From the NCBI GenBank assembly GCA_900754515.1, contig CAAEDD010000141.1, forward strand, positions 1 to 5,073: a DNA stretch of 5,073 bases. The letters are read 5' to 3'. The stretch is from an uncultured Oscillospiraceae bacterium (GTDB lineage: Bacteria > Bacillota > Clostridia > Oscillospirales > Oscillospiraceae). The notes beneath the pieces are model-generated. The model was not told the origin of the DNA. It searched no databases and saw only the letters and a program-made list of their open reading frames with translations. The position numbers and the translations under genes were made by a program. This document shows, piece by piece, positions 1-5,073 of the stretch. The number at the start of each line of letters is the position of its first letter. Positions within the stretch are counted from its first letter, which is position 1.

Positions 1-562
1 AGCCCAGGCCCTGCTGGGCAAGCCCAGAGTGATCATTCTGGATGAACCCACCGTAGGGCTGGACCCTATTCAGATAATTGAGATCAGAGATCTGATCAAG
101 GAACTGGGACGCAGCCATACGGTCATATTCAGCTCTCACATACTCTCCGAGGTACAGACCATCTGTGACGAGATAATCATGATAGCCCACGGCAAGCTCG
201 TGGCCTTTGATCAGCCGGGCAAGCTGGAAAAGCGGCTGCTGAGCCCCAACGAGATAAACCTGGTCACTGACGCCGGAGCGGAACAAACTCAAAAACTGCT
301 CTCCTCCATCGGAGAGATATGCTCCGTGAACACCCAGCCTATGGACGGCGGCTATCTCAGGGTGGAGATAAAGACCGACAGCGGAGACATCTACGCCGTA
401 TCCCGGAAGATATTCAATGCCTTCAGGTCCACCGATAAAGTCCTGCTGGAGATGAGTCTGAAGAAGGCCAATCTGGAGGATCTGTTTATAGAACTCAGCG
501 AGGGCGCCGGCAACAGCGGCTCCAGCGCGGGTTCCGAGGAAAGCGAGGCCAAAGAGAAATGA
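1..562 (+). CDS. ABC transporter ATP-binding protein, GldA-like (3' part only)
   Basis: This is the C-terminal 186 residues of an ABC transporter nucleotide-binding protein; reading begins at base 2 and the start lies outside the window. The Walker B motif is visible as VIILDEP (residues 10-16 of the visible part), followed by the D-loop GLDP (19-22) and the switch histidine in SSH (His46). Walker A and the LSGGQ signature would lie upstream. After the ATPase core there is an extra domain of roughly 120 residues ending in KKANLEDLFIELSEG, as in GldA/CcmA-type ATPases that work with ABC-2 permeases. The last 20 or so residues are a Gly/Ser/Glu-rich tail. The stop codon overlaps the start of the permease gene (ATGA), indicating translational coupling. 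It should act on the cytoplasmic membrane face, hydrolysing ATP for the permease. The family call is firm; the transported substrate is unknown. Confidence -1.
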   Translation, partial: AQALLGKPRVIILDEPTVGLDPIQIIEIRDLIKELGRSHTVIFSSHILSEVQTICDEIIMIAHGKLVAFDQPGKLEKRLLSPNEINLVTDAGAEQTQKLLSSIGEICSVNTQPMDGGYLRVEIKTDSGDIYAVSRKIFNAFRSTDKVLLEMSLKKANLEDLFIELSEGAGNSGSSAGSEESEAKEK

Positions 563-1422
563 CAGCTGTACTTAAACATGAACTGCGTATTTATTTCCGC
601 TCCCTGACCGCCTATGTGTTCGGGGCCTTTTTGCTGGCCTTTGTGGGGCTGGGTTCCATGCTCTATAACCTTCAGGCAGCAGTGAGCAACTTTGAATTTG
701 TTCTGAGCTTCGGCTGCCTGGTCTTCGTGGTCATCGTACCCATCCTCACCATGAGAGTCATAGCCGAGGAGCGGAAGCTGAAGACCGACCAGCTGCTCTA
801 CTCCCTGCCTATCTCCACCACAGAGGTCATCCTGGGCAAGTACCTGGCGCTGCTGGTGGTATACCTGCTGCCCCTTTGCATCATCAGTCTGTATCCCCTT
901 ATCTTCTCCCAGTTCGGTGATGTATATCTCCCCACCTCCTATGGCTCCATCTTCGCCTTTTTCCTGCTGGGCGCCGCCCTCATCGCCATAGGCGTGTTCA
1001 TATCCTCTCTCACGGATAACCAGGGCTTTGCCGCCGGCATTGGAATTGCAGTCATTCTCCTGAACTATTACAGCGTAAGTTTGTCGGAGTACGTTTCTTC
1101 TTCGGCTCTGGGTTCCCTGGTGGCCATATGCGTACTTGTCTTTGCCCTGGCGCTGATAATCCGCTATGTCACCAAAAACGACACCCTGGCCTATGCCTTC
1201 TGTATTATCCTGCTGGCAGCCCTGGCCATCCTCTGCTGGGTGGACACCGAAAGCCTGGAGGGTCTTTTGCCCAATATAATGACAAAGCTTTCTCTGTTTG
1301 AGCGTTTCTATGTTTTTGTCAACGGGGTCTTTGACATGACCGGCATAGTATATTATCTCAGCGTTATAGTATTTTTCCTGTTTCTGTCCGTCCAGTCTCT
1401 GGAGAAACGGAGGTATAACTGA
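559..1422 (+). CDS. ABC-2 type transporter permease, GldF/NosY-like
   Basis: This 287-residue integral membrane protein is probably the channel subunit for the upstream ATPase. Hydrophobic stretches suggest about eight membrane segments, at roughly residues 17-37, 48-66, 96-115, 129-150, 155-172, 184-202, 209-227 and 262-280. The loop at residues 65-95 carries the typical ABC-2 pattern MRVIAEERK...TDQLLYSLPIS...ILGKY, which is expected to contact the ATPase. The C-terminal part with FERFYVFVNGVFD and a last helix ending in EKRR also fits the GldF/NosY type. The length is normal for the family and the gene looks intact. The start is fixed by the 4-base ATGA overlap with the ATPase gene; a GAGG at 545-548 lies 10 bases upstream. 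The stop overlaps the next start by one base (TGATG). Segment boundaries were judged by eye. Substrate unknown. Confidence -1.
   Translation: MTAVLKHELRIYFRSLTAYVFGAFLLAFVGLGSMLYNLQAAVSNFEFVLSFGCLVFVVIVPILTMRVIAEERKLKTDQLLYSLPISTTEVILGKYLALLVVYLLPLCIISLYPLIFSQFGDVYLPTSYGSIFAFFLLGAALIAIGVFISSLTDNQGFAAGIGIAVILLNYYSVSLSEYVSSSALGSLVAICVLVFALALIIRYVTKNDTLAYAFCIILLAALAILCWVDTESLEGLLPNIMTKLSLFERFYVFVNGVFDMTGIVYYLSVIVFFLFLSVQSLEKRRYN
1409..1413 (+). promoter_or_regulatory. Ribosome binding site of the GldG-like gene
   Basis: GGAGG lies 8 bases before the ATG at 1422 and inside the end of the permease gene. It supports that start in spite of the one-base stop/start overlap, and allows independent initiation as well as coupling. 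Confidence -1.
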
Positions 1423-2876
1423 TGAAGAAATTGGATTTTCACAAGAGAGAAGCCGGAAAAGGCGACAGCCGCCTGGCCTTACGGGGTGGGTCTTATTCCC
1501 TCATGGTCACCGGCCTTGTGCTGGCTATTCTGATAGTGGTGAACATCTTTGTCTCCTCCCTGCCCAGCTCCATGACCAAGTATGATATCAGCGCCACCAA
1601 GCTTTATTCCATCACCAGCAACACCAAAGTTGTTGTAAATGCGCTGGATCAGGACGTGACTATATACTGGATAGTCCAGTCCGGCCAGGAGGATGCTGTA
1701 ATAGAAAACCTTCTGAGTAAATATGAGGCTCTCTCCGACCATATAAAGGTGGAAAAGAAAAACCCCGATGTATATCCCACCTTTGCCCAGCAGTATACCA
1801 GTGAGACCGTCGCCAACAACAGCCTTGTAGTAGAGTGCGGAGACCGCAGCCGCTACATCGGCTATGACGATATATACCTTCAGGAGGCTGATGTGTACTC
1901 CTACACCTACAACACCTCCTTTGACGGCGAGGGCGCCATAACTTCCGCAATAGACTACGTTATAAGCGATGAGCTGCCCCAGCTCTACGTTTTGGAAGGC
2001 CACGGCGAAGCCGAGCTGCCGGCAACCTTCAGCGAGCAGATAGAGAAGGACAACATGGAGGTCAACTCCCTGTCTCTGCTCACCGTGGACGAGATTCCCG
2101 AGGACTCCGCCTGCATCATCATCTACAGTCCTGCCAGCGACATCTCCGAGGAGGAGCTGGATATGCTTTCAGACTATGTATCTGACGGCGGCAAACTGCT
2201 GGTAATGTCCGGCCCGGTTCAGGACGGCAGTCTGGATAACCTCAACGGTCTGCTGGAAGAGTACGGGGTGAGCGTCACTGATGGCATCGTGGTTGAGAGC
2301 GACCGTGAGCACTACGCCTTCCAGGCCCCCTATGTGCTGCTGCCGGATATGACCAGCCACGATATAACGGATTCCCTCATTGAAGAGAACTACTTTGTCC
2401 TCATGCCCATATCCCAGGGCCTCACCGTGGACGAGAGCAACACCAAAGGCACCGTTACCTCTCTGCTCACCACTTCCGACTATTCCTACAGCAAGGCTGA
2501 CGCCTTTGACCTGGAGACCTACGACAAAGAGGCGGGCGACACCGACGGTCCCTTCACTCTGGCAGTGTCCATAGAGGACAACAGCGGCGGCGGTATCGTC
2601 TGGTTTGCCTCATCCAGCTTTCTGGACGATATGTACAACGCCTTCTCTTCCGGAGCAAACGGCGACATGGCCATGAACGCCCTGTCCTCCCTCATAGGCC
2701 AAAGCGAGGCTATGGCCATACGCAGCAAGTCTCTGAACTACAACTATCTGACTATCAGCGAGGCTACATCTTCCCTGTTGAAGACCTTGATGATAGGGGT
2801 CTTTCCACTGGTGTATTTCGGCATAGGCGTGTATGTTATAGTTCGCAGAAGGAGGTTGCAGAATGAAAAGAGCTAA
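1422..2876 (+). CDS. GldG-like ABC transporter auxiliary protein, membrane anchored
   Basis: This 484-residue protein has one membrane helix near each end (about residues 26-47 and 455-474). The large middle part is probably outside the cytoplasmic membrane, and the C-terminal tail RRRRLQNEKS is positive and cytoplasmic. Family marks of GldG/ABC-type uncharacterised transport proteins are visible: the post-helix segment KYDISATKLYSIT (53-65), the motif GEGAITSAIDYV (169-180), LYVLEGHGE (188-196), and a Rossmann-like segment running from IIIYSPASD into LSDYVSDGGKLLVM (232-262). This last part resembles the IFT52/GldG-type domain. The protein is assumed to work with the ATPase and permease as an accessory subunit. 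No enzymatic residues are recognisable. The next gene begins inside its last 14 bases. The gene appears intact. The gliding name is only homology; function here is unknown. Confidence -1.
   Translation: MKKLDFHKREAGKGDSRLALRGGSYSLMVTGLVLAILIVVNIFVSSLPSSMTKYDISATKLYSITSNTKVVVNALDQDVTIYWIVQSGQEDAVIENLLSKYEALSDHIKVEKKNPDVYPTFAQQYTSETVANNSLVVECGDRSRYIGYDDIYLQEADVYSYTYNTSFDGEGAITSAIDYVISDELPQLYVLEGHGEAELPATFSEQIEKDNMEVNSLSLLTVDEIPEDSACIIIYSPASDISEEELDMLSDYVSDGGKLLVMSGPVQDGSLDNLNGLLEEYGVSVTDGIVVESDREHYAFQAPYVLLPDMTSHDITDSLIEENYFVLMPISQGLTVDESNTKGTVTSLLTTSDYSYSKADAFDLETYDKEAGDTDGPFTLAVSIEDNSGGGIVWFASSSFLDDMYNAFSSGANGDMAMNALSSLIGQSEAMAIRSKSLNYNYLTISEATSSLLKTLMIGVFPLVYFGIGVYVIVRRRRLQNEKS
2851..2855 (+). 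promoter_or_regulatory. Ribosome binding site of the DUF4340 gene
   Basis: GGAGG lies 7 bases before the ATG at 2863 and inside the end of the GldG-like gene. It decides the start of the DUF4340 gene and confirms the 14-base overlap. Confidence -1.
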
Positions 2877-4317
2877 GAAACTGTATATACTTTTGGGGGT
2901 GCTCGTCCTTGCCTGTATCGCCACCTTCATCCTCACACGGATGGAGGAACAGAAGGAGCAGATAAAAAACAGCGGTGAGACAATACTCAGCCTGGACAGC
3001 GATTCGGTCAAAAGCCTCAGCTGGGAATACGACGGCGAGACCCTGGCCTTCCACAAAGACGATGTTTGGCTCTACGACGATGACGAGACTTTCCCGGTGA
3101 GCGAGGAAAAGATCAACGAGCTTCTGGGAGAATTTAATCAGCTGGGAGCCGCCTTCATCATAGAAGACGTGGAGGATTACGGCCAGTACGGGCTGGAAGA
3201 TCCCACCTGCACCATCGATATTGAGACCGAGGATGACAGCTACGAGATTACACTGGGAGATTTCAGCCAGATGGATTCCCAGCGCTACCTCTCCCTGGGA
3301 GACGGAAACGTATACCTTGTGACTTCCGATCCTCTGGAGCTCTATGACGCCACGCTGAAAGACATGATAGACAACGACACTGTTCCCGCTCTGGACAAGG
3401 TCTCCCAGATAAAGGTGGAGGGAGTGGACGACTACAGCATAACTTACGATGATGACAGCCACGACAGCCCCTGTGAGGATGATGTGTACTTTACCACTTT
3501 GGATGGGGAAATTCTGCCCCTGGACACCTATCGGGTGGAGAGTTATCTGGACGTGCTGGAGGGCCTGCAGCTCACCGACTACATGACCTATAACGCCGAC
3601 GAAGTATTCCTTGAAAGTTACGGTCTGGACGACCCGGAGCTTACCGTCACCGTAGACTACAGCTATGAAGACGAAGACGGCCAGGAGATTTCCGGCAGTT
3701 TCAACCTCAGTGTGAGCCGCAGTCCGGAGGACAAAGCCGCTGCCGAAGAAGCCGAGGCCCAGGAGGCAGAGGCTGCTGAGGCCCAGGAGGCGGATGAGGA
3801 CGAGGAGGACGAAGAACAAATTCCTGCCTACCTCCGGGTGGGAGATTCCCAGATAATCTACAGCATTTCCCAGGAAAAGTTTGAAGCCCTTATGGAGGCA
3901 AGTCGGGATGATCTGCGCCACACCGAGGTCTTTACCGCAGACTTTGCTCAGGTGACCGGAATGGATGTCAGTCTGGAGGGTGAGAACTACTCCATGGTCT
4001 GTCAGCAGGAGGACGACGATGATGAAGCCGTCTGGCTCTGCAATGATGAGGAGTTCAACATCAACGCCCTTCAGAGCGCCATTGAGGGCCTGCGCTCCTC
4101 CAGCTTCACCAGTGAAGATCCGGCCTCCGATGCCAAAGAGGAAATAAGCCTCACCCTTTATCTGGACAATGAATATTTCCCCGAGATAGAGCTGACATTC
4201 TACAGATATGACGGCAATGACTGCCTGTGCCTTGTAAACGGTCTGCCCACTTCTCTGGTAAGCCGCTCCGATGTGGTGGAGCTCATTGAAGCCGTAAATG
4301 CTATCGTTCTTAGCTAA
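2863..4317 (+). CDS. DUF4340 domain protein, membrane anchored and strongly acidic
   Basis: This 484-residue protein has a single N-terminal membrane helix (about residues 7-24, after MKRAKK). The rest is very acidic and probably extracytoplasmic. No cleavable or lipoprotein signal is evident: Cys18 lies inside the helix and lacks a lipobox. The middle and C-terminal parts fit DUF4340, a family often found with GldG-like proteins. By eye the chain holds three similar modules. These are marked by VWL/VYF/VWL strands at 68, 208 and 390, the turns YGLEDP (109), YGLDDP (253) and SEDP (417), strands near 142, 323 and 454, and a closing helix in each. An Ala/Glu-rich insert (about 287-319) interrupts module two. 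It is the last gene before the strong terminator. A role as an outer-face accessory subunit of the ABC transporter is inferred from context; the molecular function is unknown. Confidence -1.
   Translation: MKRAKKLYILLGVLVLACIATFILTRMEEQKEQIKNSGETILSLDSDSVKSLSWEYDGETLAFHKDDVWLYDDDETFPVSEEKINELLGEFNQLGAAFIIEDVEDYGQYGLEDPTCTIDIETEDDSYEITLGDFSQMDSQRYLSLGDGNVYLVTSDPLELYDATLKDMIDNDTVPALDKVSQIKVEGVDDYSITYDDDSHDSPCEDDVYFTTLDGEILPLDTYRVESYLDVLEGLQLTDYMTYNADEVFLESYGLDDPELTVTVDYSYEDEDGQEISGSFNLSVSRSPEDKAAAEEAEAQEAEAAEAQEADEDEEDEEQIPAYLRVGDSQIIYSISQEKFEALMEASRDDLRHTEVFTADFAQVTGMDVSLEGENYSMVCQQEDDDDEAVWLCNDEEFNINALQSAIEGLRSSSFTSEDPASDAKEEISLTLYLDNEYFPEIELTFYRYDGNDCLCLVNGLPTSLVSRSDVVELIEAVNAIVLS
3751..3798 (+). 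repeat. Two-copy 24-bp tandem repeat in the acidic insert
   Basis: Copies at 3751-3774 and 3775-3798 share an exact core, GAGGCCCAGGAGGC (3754-3767 and 3778-3791). They encode AEAQEAEA followed by AEAQEADE in DUF4340 protein residues 297-312. The unit is eight codons, so gain or loss keeps the frame. It sits in a low-complexity Glu/Ala/Asp stretch that looks like a flexible linker. Confidence -1.
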
Positions 4318-4363
4318 GGCCCCCTGTTTTCCCCCAACGGCAAGCTTTAGCCTATAGTTTCCT

Positions 4364-4405
4364 GCCCCCCTGAAACGTGATTCACTTCAGGGGGGCTCTT
4401 TATTT
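4364..4405 (+). terminator. Rho-independent terminator of the ABC operon
   Basis: GCCCCCCTGAA (4364-4374) pairs perfectly with TTCAGGGGGGC (4386-4396), giving an 11-bp GC-rich stem. The 11-base loop can form a further GTG/CAC mini-stem. The T-rich run TCTTTATTT follows directly. It lies 46 bases after the DUF4340 stop and separates the ABC operon from the repressor unit. Confidence -1.
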
Positions 4406-4428
4406 GTGAATCCCGACCGGAATCAGCC

Positions 4429-4444
4429 CTGAAAAATTTTTGTT
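4429..4444 (+). promoter_or_regulatory. Possible degenerate third operator or UP-like AT tract
   Basis: This stretch matches the operator at 4479-4494 at 13 of 16 positions, including an unbroken AAAAATTTTTG. It lacks the matching outer bases, so it is not a full inverted repeat. It touches the -35 box and is centred 50 bp from the main operator. It may be a weak repressor site, or simply an AT-rich element that helps RNA polymerase; the sequence cannot tell which. Confidence -1.
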
Positions 4445-4471
4445 GACAAATCATTTATCCGTGCATATAAT
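4443..4471 (+). promoter_or_regulatory. Sigma-70/SigA promoter of the ArsR-family gene
   Basis: TTGACA (4443-4448) and TATAAT (4466-4471) are both perfect consensus boxes with a 17-bp spacer. Transcription should begin at about 4478-4480, at the upstream edge of the operator, giving a leader of about 30 bases. A promoter this strong fits a gene held down by a repressor. Confidence -1.
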
Positions 4472-4478
4472 ATGTCAT

Positions 4479-4494
4479 ATCAAAAATTTTTGAT
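4479..4494 (+). promoter_or_regulatory. Operator 1, 16-bp perfect palindrome at the arsR-type promoter
   Basis: ATCAAAAATTTTTGAT is a perfect 16-bp inverted repeat. With one mismatched pair it extends to TCA...TGA at 4475-4498. It starts 7 bases after the -10 box and covers the expected start of transcription, ending just before the ribosome site GAGG (4497-4500). ATCAA...TTGAT inverted repeats are typical ArsR/SmtB-family sites, and the gene that follows encodes such a repressor. Binding here would block initiation. Autoregulation is inferred. Confidence -1.
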
Positions 4495-4508
4495 GTGAGG
4501 TTTCAGAC

Positions 4509-4823
4509 ATGGAGAGCAGCCACGAAAAGAATGCAGAGATATTCAAGGCCCTCTGCGATCCGAAGCGGCTTGCAATACTTCAGCTGCTGCGCAGCGGGGA
4601 AAAATGTGCCTGCGTTTTGATGGAGCAGCTGGGCATGGGCCAGTCCGCAGTCTCTTACCATATGCGCATACTTTGCCGTTCCGGTATAGTTACCAGCCGC
4701 CAGGAAGGCAAATGGACCCATTACAGTATAAGCCCCGCCGGCAGCCGCCAGGCAGCCGAGCTGCTGCTGGAACTAACGAGTCCCGTCGGACAGCAAGGGG
4801 AAAACTGCACCTGTCAAAAATAA
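4509..4823 (+). CDS. ArsR/SmtB-family metal(loid)-responsive repressor
   Basis: This 104-residue winged-helix protein has the normal length for the family. The opening FKALCDPKRLAILQLL (12-27) is the usual ArsR first helix region. GMGQSAVSYHMRILCRSG (42-59) is the helix-turn-helix, and SRQEGKWTHYSI (63-74) is the wing. Cysteines are at 16, 33, 35, 56, 100 and 102. The pair C33-A-C35 sits where ArsR of plasmid R773 has its CVC arsenic-binding motif, although the third cysteine of that site is Met38 here. The C-terminal CTC is a second possible thiolate site. Known members bind DNA when metal-free and release it on binding As(III), Sb(III) or soft metals. ATG 4509 is chosen because GAGG (4497-4500) lies 8 bases upstream. 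The operators at 4479 and 4862 are its likely targets. The family is firm; the inducer is uncertain and could be inorganic arsenite, methylated arsenic or another thiophilic ion. Confidence -1.
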   Translation: MESSHEKNAEIFKALCDPKRLAILQLLRSGEKCACVLMEQLGMGQSAVSYHMRILCRSGIVTSRQEGKWTHYSISPAGSRQAAELLLELTSPVGQQGENCTCQK

Positions 4824-4850
4824 AAGCCATCTTCGAGGATGGTTTTTATT
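4822..4850 (+). terminator. Probable intercistronic terminator after the ArsR-family gene
   Basis: AAAAGCCATC (4822-4831) pairs with GATGGTTTTT (4838-4847) across a six-base TTCGAG loop, with one G-T pair. The T-run continues to 4850. The stem core is only about six pairs before the A/T part, so termination may be partial. The stem starts within the stop codon. It lies between the repressor and the permease genes, so readthrough to the permease is probably limited. Confidence -1.
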
Positions 4851-4861
4851 TGGAAATATAC

Positions 4862-4877
4862 ATCAAAATTTTTTGAT
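4862..4877 (+). promoter_or_regulatory. Operator 2, inverted repeat before the permease
   Basis: ATCAAAA and TTTTGAT form 7-bp arms around a TT centre. This is the same design as operator 1 with one changed base in 16, and 18 of 20 bases agree when the next four are included. It ends 12 bases before the GGAGG of the permease gene. No good consensus promoter is visible around it. The best weak pair I see is TTGGAA (4850-4855) with TTTGAT (4872-4877), spacing 16, which would place the -10 box inside the operator. The repressor could therefore block a weak promoter or act as a roadblock to readthrough. Confidence -1.
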
Positions 4878-4889
4878 TTGACTGTAAAT

Positions 4890-4894
4890 GGAGG
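4890..4894 (+). promoter_or_regulatory. Ribosome binding site of the permease gene
   Basis: GGAGG lies 8 bases before the ATG at 4903 and fixes the permease start, which is needed because the gene runs off the window. Confidence -1.
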
Positions 4895-4902
4895 TTTTTC
4901 AA

Positions 4903-5073
4903 ATGGAGTTTATAAAGGCTCTGGGACAGTTCATACAGTCCCAGATTTTGGGCATGTCCTGGCTGAACGAACTTACAGCCGCACTCCTGACTGCTCTGGG
5001 TCTGGATGTTTCCAGCCGTTGGGGCGGCAGCCTGCACTTTTTTCTTTACGATGTGATAAAGATATGTCTGCTG
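4903..5073 (+). CDS. Permease, probable ArsP/DUF318 family (5' part only)
   Basis: The first 57 codons of an open frame run off the end of the window. The N-terminus MEFIKALGQF, then ILGMSWLNEL, GLDVSSRWGGS and HFFLYDVIKICLL, resembles the start of PF03773 permeases (ArsP_1, formerly DUF318). In these a short amphipathic leader precedes a first membrane helix containing an F-x-YD-x-IKI pattern. Full members usually have about 300-400 residues and eight to ten helices, so most of the protein is missing. Known members export trivalent organoarsenicals (ArsP) or are suspected metal effluxers. The upstream ArsR-type gene and operator fit an efflux role. In Clostridia such permeases are often followed by a small thioredoxin-like gene, which would lie beyond the window. 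The family call is from memory of the N-terminal pattern and is moderately sure; the substrate is not known. Confidence -1.
   Translation, partial: MEFIKALGQFIQSQILGMSWLNELTAALLTALGLDVSSRWGGSLHFFLYDVIKICLL

Noticed and set aside
1479..2003. A 174-codon open frame on the - strand opposite the GldG-like gene
   Set aside because: It is also codon-aligned with the sense gene and explained by its composition. The sense strand carries clear GldG family motifs.
2836..3921. A 361-codon open frame on the - strand opposite the DUF4340 gene, with a hydrophobic-looking product
   Set aside because: It is in codon-aligned register with the sense gene. Glu and Asp codons (GAG, GAC) read as Leu and Val on the other strand, so an acidic gene gives a long hydrophobic shadow. 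The sense frame has a ribosome site, operon overlap and a recognisable family.
1..4317. A true gliding motility system
   Set aside because: Only GldA/F/G-like transporter parts are present. Similar sets occur in non-gliding Gram-positive bacteria and no other gliding genes are seen here.
4604..4876. A 90-codon + strand frame overlapping the ArsR-family gene and running through the terminator
   Set aside because: It is an out-of-frame reading of the repressor gene with no family resemblance, and it runs through the hairpin and operator 2.
4479..4877. The two similar inverted repeats as ends of a mobile element flanking the ArsR-family gene
   Set aside because: There is no transposase, each repeat is itself palindromic, and their positions at the promoter and before the permease fit operators better.
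4846..5037. A - strand open frame over operator 2 and the start of the permease
   Set aside because: It covers a regulatory gap and the opposite strand of a recognisable permease N-terminus; nothing supports it as a gene.

Overview
The window looks like chromosomal DNA of a Gram-positive Clostridia-type bacterium, possibly an Oscillospirales or Ruminococcaceae-like gut commensal. This rests on GGAGG ribosome sites, moderately high GC combined with frequent ATA isoleucine codons, rho-independent terminators, and an ABC ATPase / ABC-2 permease / GldG-like / DUF4340 gene order that is common in that group. The taxon is an inference and was not tested by any search.

Region 1 (1-4317) is the end of a tightly packed operon on the + strand. 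It holds the C-terminal part of an ABC transporter ATPase (start outside the window), an ABC-2 type membrane permease, a GldG-like membrane-anchored extracytoplasmic protein, and a DUF4340 membrane-anchored acidic protein. Successive genes overlap by 4, 1 and 14 bases, so translation is probably coupled and the four products probably form one complex. The ATPase would power the permease, and the two large anchored proteins would sit on the outer face of the membrane. The substrate cannot be read from the sequence. The GldA/F/G names come from Bacteroidetes gliding genes; nothing here suggests gliding. A strong terminator (4364-4405) closes the operon.

Region 2 (about 4429-5073) is a separately transcribed metal or metalloid response unit. 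A promoter with perfect consensus boxes (TTGACA, 17 bp, TATAAT) drives a 104-residue ArsR/SmtB-type repressor. This is followed by a small hairpin terminator and the first 57 codons of a permease resembling the ArsP/DUF318 family (PF03773). Nearly identical 16-bp inverted repeats lie at the arsR-type promoter (4479-4494) and in front of the permease (4862-4877). The sites share 18 of 20 bases when the 3' flank is included. The likely model is a Cys-rich repressor that controls both its own gene and the exporter through two operators.

I see no clearly new kind of system. The points most worth a second look are the paired operators with a possible third degenerate copy at the -35 box, the terminator placed between repressor and exporter, the cysteine layout of the repressor, and an apparent three-fold internal repeat in the DUF4340 protein with an acidic insert in its middle module.
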